Assembly (NCBI GenBank): GCA_964542255.1
Contig: CAZITV010000006.1
Location: 1 to 41,853 of the forward strand
Length of the DNA: 41,853 nucleotides
Source: CAYMSF01 sp964542255
GTDB taxonomy: Bacteria; Verrucomicrobiota; Lentisphaeria; Victivallales; Victivallaceae
Direction of reading: 5' to 3'
How positions within the stretch are numbered: the first letter of the stretch is position 1; every line of letters begins with the position of its first letter. The position numbers and the translations under genes were made by a program. Under the pieces are notes generated by a model, which saw nothing but the letters and a program-made list of their open reading frames with translations, had not been told where the DNA came from and ran no database searches. Shown here piece by piece: positions 1-7,767 of this stretch.

Positions 1-33
1 TCGCAATTATAAATAATAAATCTATAAATTGAT

Positions 34-49
34 AATTGAAATTTCAATT
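34..49. promoter_or_regulatory. perfect 16-bp palindrome upstream of PEP carboxykinase
   Basis: Bases 34-41 (AATTGAAA) and 42-49 (TTTCAATT) are exact reverse complements with no spacer, about 93 bases before the start codon of the PEP carboxykinase gene. It could be an operator for a dimeric regulator, but the region is very AT-rich and a chance palindrome is possible. The rest of 1-141 is AT-rich leader or promoter DNA; I see no confident -35/-10 pair in it. Confidence 0.3.
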
Positions 50-141
50 TATTGAATTAAATTACTTAAGTATGTTGTATATTTTTACTAAAGTTTTAGG
101 TATTTGATAGTACAAAAATTAAAAAATAATGGAGGTTGTCA

Positions 142-1947
142 ATGGTAAATTACTTAAATCAAGTTCCGACAAAGAACAAACCGCTAATTGACTGGGTCGA
201 GGAATGGGCAGAACTTTGCAAGCCTGACGCTGTATATTGGTGCGACGGGTCAGAAGCCGAATACAATTCCATGGCAGACAAGTTGGTAAAGGCTGGCATC
301 TTTACAAAACTAGAAACACCTCCAAACAGCTATTATGCACGTTCGGTTCCTGCTGATGTTGCCAGAGTTGAGGATAGAACTTATATATGCTGTAAATCCA
401 AAGATGACGCTGGTCCTACTAATAACTGGATGGCTCCTGATGAAATGAAATCAACGATGCGCAAGTTGTATAACGGTTCAATGCGTGGTCGCACTATGTA
501 TGTTATTCCGTTTAGCATGGGACCATTAGGTTCCAAAATTGCACATATTGGTGTTGAGTTATCAGACTCAGAATATGTCGTAATCAATATGCGCATTATG
601 ACTCGCATGGGACAATCCGTTTTGAATACTCTTGGTAACGGTGAATGGGTAAAATGCGTGCATTCTGTCGGAGCGCCGTTACAGCAGGGGCAAAAAGATA
701 CTGCGTGGCCATGCTCAGAAACAAAATATATATCACATTTTCCTGAATCCAGAGAGATTTGGTCATTTGGTTCCGGATATGGCGGCAACGCACTTTTAGG
801 AAAAAAATGTTTAGCATTGCGTCTTGCTTCCTCAATGGCGCGAGAAGAAGGTTGGCTTGCTGAACACATGCTAATACTTGGTATAACACCACCTAACGGA
901 GAAAAATTGTATATTGCTGCTGCATTCCCATCTGCTTGCGGTAAAACTAATCTTGCGATGTTAATCCCCACCCTGCCCGACTGGAAGGTAGAATGTGTTG
1001 GCGATGATATTGCATGGATGAAATTCGGCGAAGATGGCAGACTGTATGCTATTAATCCTGAGGCCGGATTCTTTGGTGTTGCACCGGGCACTTCTTTAAA
1101 ATCAAATTATAACGCAATGAAAAGCATTGAAGTTGGCAACAGCATTTTTACTAATGTTGCGTTAACTCCAGACAAAAAATCCGTTTGGTGGGAAGGAATG
1201 ACCGACGATAAACCCGCGAAATTAATTGATTGGAAAAATTGTGAATGGGCACCGGCTTCTGAATCACCTTCAGCGCACCCCAATGCACGGTTTACGACTC
1301 CAGCCAAGCAATGCCCTGTTATAGATAAAGCATGGGAAGATCCGCGGGGTGTGCCAATTTCAGCAATACTTTTCGGTGGCCGCCGTGCTTCAGTCGTTCC
1401 GCTAGTCCATGAAGCATTCAACTGGCAGCATGGCACATTTATGGGTTCGATTATCGCATCTGAAATGACTGCTGCAGCATTCGGCAATATTGGCTCATTA
1501 CGGCGCGACCCATTTGCGATGCTGCCTTTTTGCGGCTATAATATGGGTGACTATTTTAGCCATTGGCTTAAAATGGGGGCACAGGCTAAAGACCAAAGTA
1601 AATTGCCTAAAATTTTCTATGTCAATTGGTTCAGAAAATCGGCTTCAGGAAAATGGTTATGGCCAGGATTTAGCGAAAATAGCCGCGTTTTGAAATGGAT
1701 CATTGAGCGTGTCTCAGGAAAGGTGGCTGCGGTCAAAACTGCTATTGGTTATATGCCCAAAGCAAATGATTTAGATGTAAATGGCTTAGATGTTACCGCT
1801 GAAGACTTAGTAGAGTTACTTAAGGTAGATAATTCTGAATGGGTCAACGAGTTGTCTGGCATTCGTGAATATTATGCTAAATTCGGCAGCAGAACTCCAC
1901 AAGGTCTTTTTGATGAATTAAAATTGCTTGAAGAAAGACTTAAATAA
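142..1947 (+). CDS. pckG: phosphoenolpyruvate carboxykinase (GTP)
   Basis: This enzyme interconverts oxaloacetate + GTP and phosphoenolpyruvate + GDP + CO2. It is cytosolic and serves gluconeogenesis or, in fermenters, CO2 fixation into oxaloacetate. The 601 residues match the usual length of about 600 for the GTP-using family. The hallmark kinase-1 loop with the reactive cysteine (FPSACGKTN, near residue 265) is present, followed by the metal and substrate region VGDDIAWMKF and the FGGRR motif near residue 415. I chose ATG at 142 because a perfect GGAGG (131-135) lies six bases upstream; a TTG at 136 in the same frame would touch the ribosome binding site. The gene appears to be monocistronic, since a strong intrinsic terminator follows at 1966-2003. 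Identification is confident; the in vivo direction cannot be read from sequence. Confidence 0.97.
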   Translation: MVNYLNQVPTKNKPLIDWVEEWAELCKPDAVYWCDGSEAEYNSMADKLVKAGIFTKLETPPNSYYARSVPADVARVEDRTYICCKSKDDAGPTNNWMAPDEMKSTMRKLYNGSMRGRTMYVIPFSMGPLGSKIAHIGVELSDSEYVVINMRIMTRMGQSVLNTLGNGEWVKCVHSVGAPLQQGQKDTAWPCSETKYISHFPESREIWSFGSGYGGNALLGKKCLALRLASSMAREEGWLAEHMLILGITPPNGEKLYIAAAFPSACGKTNLAMLIPTLPDWKVECVGDDIAWMKFGEDGRLYAINPEAGFFGVAPGTSLKSNYNAMKSIEVGNSIFTNVALTPDKKSVWWEGMTDDKPAKLIDWKNCEWAPASESPSAHPNARFTTPAKQCPVIDKAWEDPRGVPISAILFGGRRASVVPLVHEAFNWQHGTFMGSIIASEMTAAAFGNIGSLRRDPFAMLPFCGYNMGDYFSHWLKMGAQAKDQSKLPKIFYVNWFRKSASGKWLWPGFSENSRVLKWIIERVSGKVAAVKTAIGYMPKANDLDVNGLDVTAEDLVELLKVDNSEWVNELSGIREYYAKFGSRTPQGLFDELKLLEERLK

Positions 1948-1965
1948 TAATTTTTAATTCAACAT

Positions 1966-2003
1966 GCGGAGCGGAAAGATGAAAAATTCCGCTCCGCTTT
2001 TTT
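1966..2003 (+). terminator. intrinsic terminator after pckG
   Basis: A perfect 11-bp GC-rich stem (GCGGAGCGGAA at 1966-1976 with TTCCGCTCCGC at 1987-1997) encloses a 10-base loop and is followed directly by six T residues. It begins 18 bases after the pckG stop codon. Confidence 0.95.
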
Positions 2004-2373
2004 GTGCAGTTTCTGCAATGAAGATTATAAATATTCAGTAATTACGATTGGGGCATTTGTCCCTGTAGGGTCTGGAAAGGACTTGAAAACTGGTGCTTGT
2101 CCATTTACTTTATTGTGAAGTTAAACAATAAAAAAATAAAGGAAATGCATCATGGCACAAAGTACTCTCTGTGATTGTGAAATGCAAATGCAACGGCTGC
2201 AAATCAAGTACGCGCTAAAAAATTCTCCACTTTTCACTGGATGTGTTTGTAATTAAATGATTGCCAAAATGTATCAAATGGCAGTTAGCTTATGTACCGT
2301 TACTAATGGAGAAGACAGGGATAGACAGGAGTTGATAGGACGAACGGCAAATCGTTATTTTGGGTAGAAAAAG
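2004..2373. other. 370-base intergenic stretch between pckG terminator and tRNA-Lys
   Basis: Apart from the small open reading frame listed at 2152-2256 I see no convincing gene, RNA or repeat here. The - strand side adjacent to the tRNA 3' end reads CTTTTTC shortly after the CCA, which could help end the tRNA transcript. Confidence 0.4.
2152..2256 (+). CDS. possible 34-residue cysteine-containing small protein
   Basis: An ATG at 2152 is preceded by a reasonable Shine-Dalgarno stretch (AAAGGAAA, 2138-2145) and opens a 34-codon frame ending in TAA. The product would be hydrophilic, with four cysteines placed as two CxC pairs, one near the N-terminus (CDC) and one at the C-terminus (CVC). I recognise no family. 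The paired CxC motifs and the ribosome binding site are the only support, so a chance frame is quite possible. Confidence 0.25.
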   Translation: MAQSTLCDCEMQMQRLQIKYALKNSPLFTGCVCN

Positions 2374-2449
2374 TGGTACGCCCAGGAGGACTCGAACCTC
2401 CGACCCAATGATTAAGAGTCATTTGCTCTACCAACTGAGCTATGGGCGC
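2374..2449 (-). tRNA. tRNA-Lys (CTT)
   Basis: The - strand folds into a full cloverleaf of 76 bases with the 3' CCA encoded. The acceptor stem GCGCCCA pairs with TGGGCGT (one G-T at the first pair). The D arm GCTC/GAGC is present, the anticodon stem AATGA/TCATT holds loop CTCTTAA (anticodon CTT, reading AAG), and the T arm GGAGG/CCTCC holds TTCGAGT. It lies alone between two + strand genes and is read in the opposite direction. Confidence 0.96.
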
Positions 2450-2630
2450 ATGAAAGACAAGAGATAAATATAAATTATTATTCAAAAAAATCAAATCATG
2501 ATGCAAGAACAATAATAAATATTTGATTTATTTTTTAGTTGCTGTAGTTTAGACAAGTTTTGTTATTCTTAAAATTATATGCCCATTTTTTTTACTGTAT
2601 CATAACAATTTTTATTATGGAGTAATTATT

Positions 2631-3608
2631 TTGAATGAGATATATGGATTTGTTGATTTACAAGTTAATGGATTTCAGAATATTGATTTTAGCGGTGAAA
2701 AACTGTGCATTGAAGATGTTATTAAAGCAGGGTTAGCGCTTTATGAACGCGGCACTGCAGGTTTTCTTGCAACGATAATCACTTCTGAGGCAACTATTTA
2801 TCAGAGAAATCTGCCAATTATCGCGGCAGCAATGAATACGAATGAATTGCGTGGAATATTACTTGGGATCCATGCTGAAGGTCCATTCCTCAGCTCAAAA
2901 CCTGGCGCAGTTGGTGCTCATAACCCGACTTGGGTTAGGCAACCTGATATTGATTTTTTTAATCATATGCAGGCTTGGGCTAATGGACAAATTAAGCTTA
3001 TCACCATTGCGGCGGAGACAGAAACAGCTGTTGATTTTACCCGTTACGCTGTTTCTACCGGTGTAACTGTTTCTCTTGGACACCAGTTTGCACAGTCAGC
3101 GGAGATGAGTCAATGTGCAGCTGCAGGAGCCACACTATTAACACATCTTGGCAATGGTTTGCCAAACGAGATCAACCGGCATCATAATCCAATTTTCGCG
3201 GGAATAGCAGAGGATGGACTGAGTGCGATGATTATCACAGATGGGCACCATTTGCCACCTGCGTTAATTAAAACAATTATCAGGGCAAAAGGGGTTTCAA
3301 GAGTTATTGTTACTAGTGATGCTTCATCAATTGCGGGAATGCCTTCAGGTGAATATCGGACATTGGGTAATTTAGCCATACTTGAACCTTCAGGACTACT
3401 ACATAATCCTGAAAAAAAATGTCTTGTAGGCTCTTCCGCGACCATGCTGCAATGTATCAATTATCTGGCCTCAATAAATATTTTAACTGCTGAAGAGCTG
3501 ACATTGATAGGTATCTACAATCCATTAAACGCAATCAAAATGACCGTAGATAACCTGCGGCATGGCAGAAAATACCAGTGGAATTCAGTTAATAATTGTT
3601 TCTGTTAA
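2631..3608 (+). CDS. nagA: N-acetylglucosamine-6-phosphate deacetylase, short form
   Basis: An amidohydrolase that removes acetate from GlcNAc-6-phosphate, feeding amino sugars from peptidoglycan, chitin or mucin into glucosamine-6-phosphate. The family residues are visible: the DLQVNGF strand (residues 9-15), the metal-ligand glutamate in HAEGPF (about 83), the metal-ligand histidines in GHQFAQ (about 151) and THLGNG (about 171), the substrate loop DGHH, and the catalytic aspartate in TSDASS (about 230). At 325 residues it is clearly shorter than E. coli NagA (about 380): it starts almost directly at the first barrel strand, so most of the N-terminal part of the small beta domain is absent. 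The start is TTG at 2631, with GGAG eight bases upstream; no in-frame ATG fits better. It is not next to other amino-sugar genes and is probably a single-gene unit. The active site looks intact; substrate specificity is inferred. Confidence 0.85.
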   Translation: MNEIYGFVDLQVNGFQNIDFSGEKLCIEDVIKAGLALYERGTAGFLATIITSEATIYQRNLPIIAAAMNTNELRGILLGIHAEGPFLSSKPGAVGAHNPTWVRQPDIDFFNHMQAWANGQIKLITIAAETETAVDFTRYAVSTGVTVSLGHQFAQSAEMSQCAAAGATLLTHLGNGLPNEINRHHNPIFAGIAEDGLSAMIITDGHHLPPALIKTIIRAKGVSRVIVTSDASSIAGMPSGEYRTLGNLAILEPSGLLHNPEKKCLVGSSATMLQCINYLASINILTAEELTLIGIYNPLNAIKMTVDNLRHGRKYQWNSVNNCFC

Positions 3609-3679
3609 CCAATATTGTCGATTTTAAGACAATAATAAACAGTGTTGTACCGCAGATTTTAGCCTATTTGGTTAAATAT

Positions 3680-3724
3680 TTGTCGTGTTTTTCTTGGATA
3701 GAAGTACGACAACTAAGTTTTTTT
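3680..3724 (+). terminator. probable intrinsic terminator after nagA
   Basis: TTGTCGT (3680-3686) pairs with ACGACAA (3706-3712), and the stem continues inward through G-T and A-T pairs to a 7-base loop at 3693-3699. Seven T residues follow at 3718-3724 after a five-base gap. It separates nagA from the B12 transcription unit. A second small inverted repeat (TATTGTC/GACAATA, 3613-3634) lies just after the nagA stop but has no T-run. Confidence 0.5.
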
Positions 3725-3769
3725 GACTTTAGCCAAATTAAATTAAATATTTCAAATTCACCGTCATTG

Positions 3770-3775
3770 TATAAT
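3770..3775 (+). promoter_or_regulatory. -10 element of the B12 transport unit
   Basis: A perfect TATAAT sits at 3770-3775 and would start transcription near 3782, about 25 bases before the riboswitch P1 stem. No good -35 is visible at the normal spacing; a TTGACT at 3723-3728 is too far away. The position after the nagA terminator and before the riboswitch is what supports it. Confidence 0.5.
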
Positions 3776-3807
3776 GCGGGTTTGGATGTATGTTAATATA
3801 ATAGTTT

Positions 3808-3903
3808 ATAATTTGAAAGTGATGAATCCTGTGAAATTCAGGAGCTGTCGCGCAACTGTAAAACAGTGGGTAATACTGTAAGCCAGATCTCGCTTTAAAT
3901 TAT
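3808..3903 (+). ncRNA. cobalamin (B12) riboswitch aptamer
   Basis: The conserved core is recognisable. A hairpin (CCTG/CAGG) follows GATGAAT at about 3831-3837. The near-invariant CTGTCGCGCAACTGTAA lies at 3845-3861. An ACAGT/ACTGT hairpin follows, and then the B12 box AGCCAGATCTCGC (3881-3893). A closing P1 stem supports the limits: ATAATTTGAA (3808-3817) pairs along ten positions with TTTAAATTAT (3894-3903), including one G-T. Riboswitches of this class bind adenosylcobalamin or related cobalamins and switch off downstream B12 transport genes when the vitamin is plentiful. That agrees with the btuF, btuC and btuD homologues downstream. The B12 box is slightly divergent from consensus. Confidence 0.9.
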
Positions 3904-3926
3904 TATTTAGTCGGATATTTCCGCAT

Positions 3927-4008
3927 GAGAAAGATGCTCCGCTATCAGATATTGGTGCCTTTCTTGCTGAACTATCCTCCCGTGCGCATGACACAAAGAA
4001 AAGGTACT
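3927..4008 (+). promoter_or_regulatory. candidate expression platform of the B12 riboswitch
   Basis: GGTGCCTTTCTT (3954-3965) can pair with AAGAAAAGGTACT (3996-4008) in a 12-bp stem with one bulged A. This buries the only reasonable Shine-Dalgarno, AAAGG at 4000-4004, upstream of the ATG at 4017. The same CTTTCTT segment (3959-3965) can instead pair with GAGAAAG (3927-3933), which would free the ribosome binding site. The two pairings exclude each other, as expected for a translational on/off switch. No T-run follows, so control by transcription termination is less likely. The pairing is read by eye and no folding energy was computed. Confidence 0.5.
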
Positions 4009-4016
4009 GTAAGAGT

Positions 4017-4904
4017 ATGCACATCCAAGTTTTAGTTGTGGCTGAACAAGCCTTGCCGTCAAGCAAAAAAATACAATCTCCCCGCAGTTTTACTCTCATT
4101 GAACTACTGGTAGTGATTAGCATTATCGCTATTTTAGCCAGTATATTACTCCCTGCCCTTGGCAAAGCAAGGGAAACCGCACAGCAATCAAAATGCATGA
4201 GCAATATGCGGCAATTGACATTGGCAAATATCCAGTATTCGGTAGATTACAACACCTATGTCGCGTGGCGTAATCCTCTGAGCAGTATGACAACAGGATT
4301 GAGATGGTGTGGCGAACGCACCACCACTACAGGGCCATGGGACACCACCAAGAGCCCGATGATTTCATATTTTGGCACAAATAAAAATGTTTGGAATTGC
4401 CCATCTGCTCGTTTTGATGAACCGCCGGAAATTTACCGGATTGTTGGCGGCTACGGCTACAATGGGATGGGTATCGGTACCAAAGCATATTATTTCGGGT
4501 ATAACTACGCCACTAGCGACGAAAAAAATAATGTATTTGCTACCGGGATGAAACCAGAACATGTCAGGCGCCCCGGTGACACGATTATGTTTGCTGACAC
4601 GGCACATCTTACCGGCGGTCGACTTGTCACAGCAGATGACACCAATATCCCGTATTCACTCGCTGGAGTTACTGGTGCAAAGCTTCACACTAAACGTCCT
4701 TCGGCTACTACAAACTCCTCAAAAATTCATTTTCGGCATAATAGCCAGGCGAATGTGGCGTGGACTGATGGTCACAACTCTTCGCGGAAACGTGATTTTA
4801 TACGGGCGGGTGAAGGTGACCGAGCAGCGGTTGGGTTAGGTCATTTTGGTCCTGACGATAATTCACTTTATGACCCATGGGAAGATGGCATTCCACTTGA
4901 ATAA
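4017..4904 (+). CDS. prepilin-like protein with H-X9-DG domain, first gene of the B12 unit
   Basis: The 295-residue protein has a type IV prepilin / type II pseudopilin N-terminus. A 24-residue polar leader ends in ...SPRS, followed by FTLIELLVV with the conserved Glu at mature position 5, then a hydrophobic helix to about residue 46. A prepilin peptidase would cut before Phe25. The rest is a soluble domain with the processing-associated motif H-X9-DG near residues 240-252 (HNSQANVAWTDG). Such proteins occur in many copies in Lentisphaerota and Planctomycetes and their individual roles are mostly unknown. It sits directly behind the riboswitch and 13 bases before btuF, so it should be co-transcribed with the B12 importer. 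I infer a role in B12 capture or delivery at the cell surface, but nothing in the domain itself shows cobalamin binding. The leader is longer than usual for this family. Confidence 0.88.
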   Translation: MHIQVLVVAEQALPSSKKIQSPRSFTLIELLVVISIIAILASILLPALGKARETAQQSKCMSNMRQLTLANIQYSVDYNTYVAWRNPLSSMTTGLRWCGERTTTTGPWDTTKSPMISYFGTNKNVWNCPSARFDEPPEIYRIVGGYGYNGMGIGTKAYYFGYNYATSDEKNNVFATGMKPEHVRRPGDTIMFADTAHLTGGRLVTADDTNIPYSLAGVTGAKLHTKRPSATTNSSKIHFRHNSQANVAWTDGHNSSRKRDFIRAGEGDRAAVGLGHFGPDDNSLYDPWEDGIPLE

Positions 4905-4917
4905 GTTGAGATAATTT

Positions 4918-5763
4918 ATGCGATTTTTACTGTGTTATTTTATACCAACCATGATGATGATACACAGCGTAGTTGCCGCCGAGCAGTTACGTATTGTGTC
5001 TTTATCACCGAGCATTACCGAAATCATATATATTCTAGGTAGAGGCGACCTGCTGGTAGGGCGCAGCAGTGCCTGCGATTTTCCTTTGGAGGCAAAACAG
5101 TTAAAGATTGCCGGCAACTTTGGCACTCCGTTTCTTGAACATATTGCGGCGTTGCATCCGAATTATGTGATAACCACCAAACTGAAGGATCAGTCGTACA
5201 AACACGCTATAGAGCAACTGGGCGCAAAATTAATTTTTTTACCTGACAATAACTTTGATGATTACCTGAGTTGCGTAAAAAGCCTGGGAGAAGTATTGAA
5301 CTGCCAAGCTGCTGCACAAAAAGAAGCAGATAGATTTAAAAATGCGTTATTAAAATTTAAAAGTGAAGCTGAGCAAATTCCAATCAATCAGCGGCCCAAA
5401 ATTTATATTGAAGTTTGGTCGCGACCGTTGTTGACCTGCGGCGGCAATACTTTTATTAACAATATGATTGAATATGCTGGTGGAGTTAATATTGGCCGCA
5501 ATGAAAAAGCTGAATATTATAATTGTTCGCAGGAATGGATTTTAAGCGAGAATCCCGATGTCATCATTTGCCCGGCGATGGGTTCCGGCATGAGCGCTGA
5601 AATCGGCCAGCGGCGCGGATGGAATGAAATTAATGCTGTCAAGCGCCAACGGGTTTTTACCGGAATTGAACAAGATAAATTGTATCGACTAGGACCGAGG
5701 ACCATTGAGGGTATCGCCATTATACAAAAATGCATAAATGCAAAAAATAATGAATTAAATTAA
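4918..5763 (+). CDS. btuF: vitamin B12 ABC transporter, substrate-binding protein
   Basis: A 281-residue periplasmic helical-backbone binding protein (class III fold). It begins with a Sec signal peptide (hydrophobic to about residue 20, likely cut near VVA-AEQ), then the characteristic RIVSLSPSITEIIYILG strand and helix, GRSSACDFP, and a second lobe beginning near GNTFINNMIEYAGGVNI. This pattern matches BtuF and related siderophore-binding proteins. The B12 assignment rests on the riboswitch upstream and on btuC and btuD homologues following immediately. The start lies 13 bases after the prepilin-like gene, and the stop is one base before the btuC start codon. A weak GAGAT is the only ribosome binding site, so translational coupling is likely. 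Confidence 0.88.
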   Translation: MRFLLCYFIPTMMMIHSVVAAEQLRIVSLSPSITEIIYILGRGDLLVGRSSACDFPLEAKQLKIAGNFGTPFLEHIAALHPNYVITTKLKDQSYKHAIEQLGAKLIFLPDNNFDDYLSCVKSLGEVLNCQAAAQKEADRFKNALLKFKSEAEQIPINQRPKIYIEVWSRPLLTCGGNTFINNMIEYAGGVNIGRNEKAEYYNCSQEWILSENPDVIICPAMGSGMSAEIGQRRGWNEINAVKRQRVFTGIEQDKLYRLGPRTIEGIAIIQKCINAKNNELN

Positions 5764-5764
5764 A

Positions 5765-6760
5765 ATGGATAACCATAACCAAATACAAACATTATTGCGT
5801 GAACCTTTATTATGGTTAACCATTTTGGCACCGCTGACCTTCGTGTTTTTTTTATCATTTGGTGCCTACTCGATTTCACTGAGCGATTTATTTGATTTAT
5901 CGTCTATGCAGATGGCAGTGTTGAAATTGCGTGCGGCACGGTTGTTTTGCGCATTTGTAGTTGGTGGTTCTCTGGCCGTTGCTGGTGCGGCATGTCAGGC
6001 GGCACTGCGTAATCCATTAGCGGAATCATACATTCTCGGTGTCAGTGGCGGAGCTAGCGTTGGCGCTGCTGCAGCAATTATATTCGGATTGGCTGCCCTT
6101 TCTGAACTATTTATTCCGATGTTCTCTTTTGTTGGTGCGATAATAGCGCTGACGATAGTGCTGGGGATGTCAAAGTTCTGGACTGCTGACACGCCATCGA
6201 GCATTGCTCTGGCCGGCGTGGTCATTGGCAGCATGTGTTCCAGCTTATTGATGTTTATGATTTCCATCAGCAATTCCCATGAATTAAATGGTATAACATG
6301 GTGGCTGCTTGGATGTTTGCAGCCATCAGGAAATATGCTTCTTTTTGCTTCAGCATTTGTCCTGCTTGCAGTGACAATGTTATTCACATTTCTAGGCAGG
6401 GACGTTGACGCTATTACATTTGGCGATGAAACAGCTTACAGTCTTGGTGCAGATCCGCAAAAACTTTCCTATATTTTATTGGGCTTAGCCTCAATGCTGG
6501 CTGCATTTTCTGTCGCAGTAGCAGGGATAATTGGTTTTGTCGGTCTGATTACCCCCCATGTAATGAGAAGTTTATTCGGCTCACAACACCGCCGCTTATT
6601 TCCGTTATGCATGCTTGCTGGCGGTATTTTTTTGATGGCATGCGATACATTCGCGCGTTGTATTCTTGGTAGTAGAGAATTGCCAGTTGGAGTGATTACT
6701 GCATTTATAGGCGGACCGTTTTTCCTATGGATACTAAGCCGCAGGAGGGCTTGGGAATGA
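5765..6760 (+). CDS. btuC: vitamin B12 ABC transporter, permease
   Basis: A 331-residue FecCD/BtuC-family inner-membrane permease with about nine to ten hydrophobic segments spread along its length. Family signatures include the stretch RAARLFCAFVVGGSLAVAG near residues 56-74, the segment NPLAESYILGVSGGASVGA, and the C-terminal GLITPHVMR region that contacts the ATPase. Two copies form the cobalamin channel with two BtuD subunits. The gene begins one base after the btuF stop and overlaps btuD by four bases (ATGA), which shows a tightly coupled operon. Confidence 0.92.
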   Translation: MDNHNQIQTLLREPLLWLTILAPLTFVFFLSFGAYSISLSDLFDLSSMQMAVLKLRAARLFCAFVVGGSLAVAGAACQAALRNPLAESYILGVSGGASVGAAAAIIFGLAALSELFIPMFSFVGAIIALTIVLGMSKFWTADTPSSIALAGVVIGSMCSSLLMFMISISNSHELNGITWWLLGCLQPSGNMLLFASAFVLLAVTMLFTFLGRDVDAITFGDETAYSLGADPQKLSYILLGLASMLAAFSVAVAGIIGFVGLITPHVMRSLFGSQHRRLFPLCMLAGGIFLMACDTFARCILGSRELPVGVITAFIGGPFFLWILSRRRAWE

Positions 6761-7548
6761 GTAAGGTTAACATCATTGATGCTGAAAATGTTTCATTTGC
6801 ATACCATAACAATGTCAACATTATTAACAATATCTCATTTCATATGAAATGTGGAGAAATTGCGGCAATTGCAGGACCTAATGGTGTGGGGAAATCTACC
6901 ATATTAAAAATTATTTGCGGATATTTTACTCCCAATAGCGGCAAAGTGCTGCTGGAGGGTCAAGGAGTACACGAATATGACAATTTATGCCGCTCACGTT
7001 TAATTGCTGCGGTTCCGCAAAATATTTATGCGCCAATCCCTTTTACAGTTGAGCAAGTGATAAAAATGGGAAGACTGGCTAGGCTTTCACGTTTCGCCAG
7101 ACTCTCACATGAAGACCATACAGTCATTAGCGAAACTATGAAAAAAATGGAAATAGATAAATTTGCAGACCGTGCGATAGGTCAGTTAAGTGGCGGAGAA
7201 CGGCAAAAAGTAATGATTGCAACGGCTTTGGCACAAAATCCGCATTTACTGCTTCTTGACGAGCCCACGTCTCACTTAGATATTGGCAACTCAGCCAAAG
7301 TAGTCAAGGCGTTGATGCAATGGCGCAAAGAGCAATCCAGTTCCATCCTTATTGTTACCCATGATGTCCAGATGGCAGCAAGAATTTGCGACAGAATTAT
7401 TCTAATGAAGAATGGCAATATTTTGGCCGACGGTAATCCTCACGAGGTATTAACCGAAGATATCTTATTTGAAGTATATGGACACAATGTCAATATTTTT
7501 ACCAATCCTCATGACGGGATGCCGGTAATACTGCCTTCCTTGACATAA
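6757..7548 (+). CDS. btuD: vitamin B12 ABC transporter, ATP-binding protein
   Basis: A 263-residue ATPase that powers the BtuC channel. Walker A GPNGVGKST (residues 40-48), the Q-loop near PQNIYAP, the signature LSGGERQ (about 145-151), Walker B LLLLDEP (about 164-170) and the switch histidine in VTHDV are all intact. I place the start at ATG 6757 rather than the in-frame ATG at 6727. The former is preceded by a strong GGAGGG (6744-6749) and forms an ATGA overlap with the btuC stop. It is the last gene of the B12 unit; a non-coding stretch of about 220 bases (7549-7767) follows, in which I see no clear terminator. Confidence 0.9.
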   Translation: MSKVNIIDAENVSFAYHNNVNIINNISFHMKCGEIAAIAGPNGVGKSTILKIICGYFTPNSGKVLLEGQGVHEYDNLCRSRLIAAVPQNIYAPIPFTVEQVIKMGRLARLSRFARLSHEDHTVISETMKKMEIDKFADRAIGQLSGGERQKVMIATALAQNPHLLLLDEPTSHLDIGNSAKVVKALMQWRKEQSSSILIVTHDVQMAARICDRIILMKNGNILADGNPHEVLTEDILFEVYGHNVNIFTNPHDGMPVILPSLT

Positions 7549-7767
7549 GTATATTACTTGATGTCTTGCCGTAATAACAATTGAGAATTATTTTTCTTAC
7601 GTTGATTTGATTAACAATTTTACTAATATAATTGCAAACGAAGAATAACGGTATTAACTTATGTGGTTTACCTCAACAACATTTGCTGAGATATTTAATT
7701 ACAATAAAAAGTTTTGTGTATTGAATTTGTCTGGCAATATGAGCAATTAAAACAATATCATGTGAAA

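Noticed and set aside
381..1091. 236-codon open frame on the - strand inside pckG
   Set aside because: It is antisense to a full-length, clearly homologous gene, has no ribosome binding site and no recognisable domain.
2303..2512. 69-codon open frame on the - strand at the tRNA-Lys
   Set aside because: It runs through the complete tRNA gene; the open frame is an accident of the tRNA sequence.
3596..3796. 66-codon open frame after nagA
   Set aside because: It overlaps the terminator hairpin and the promoter of the B12 unit and has no ribosome binding site or homology.
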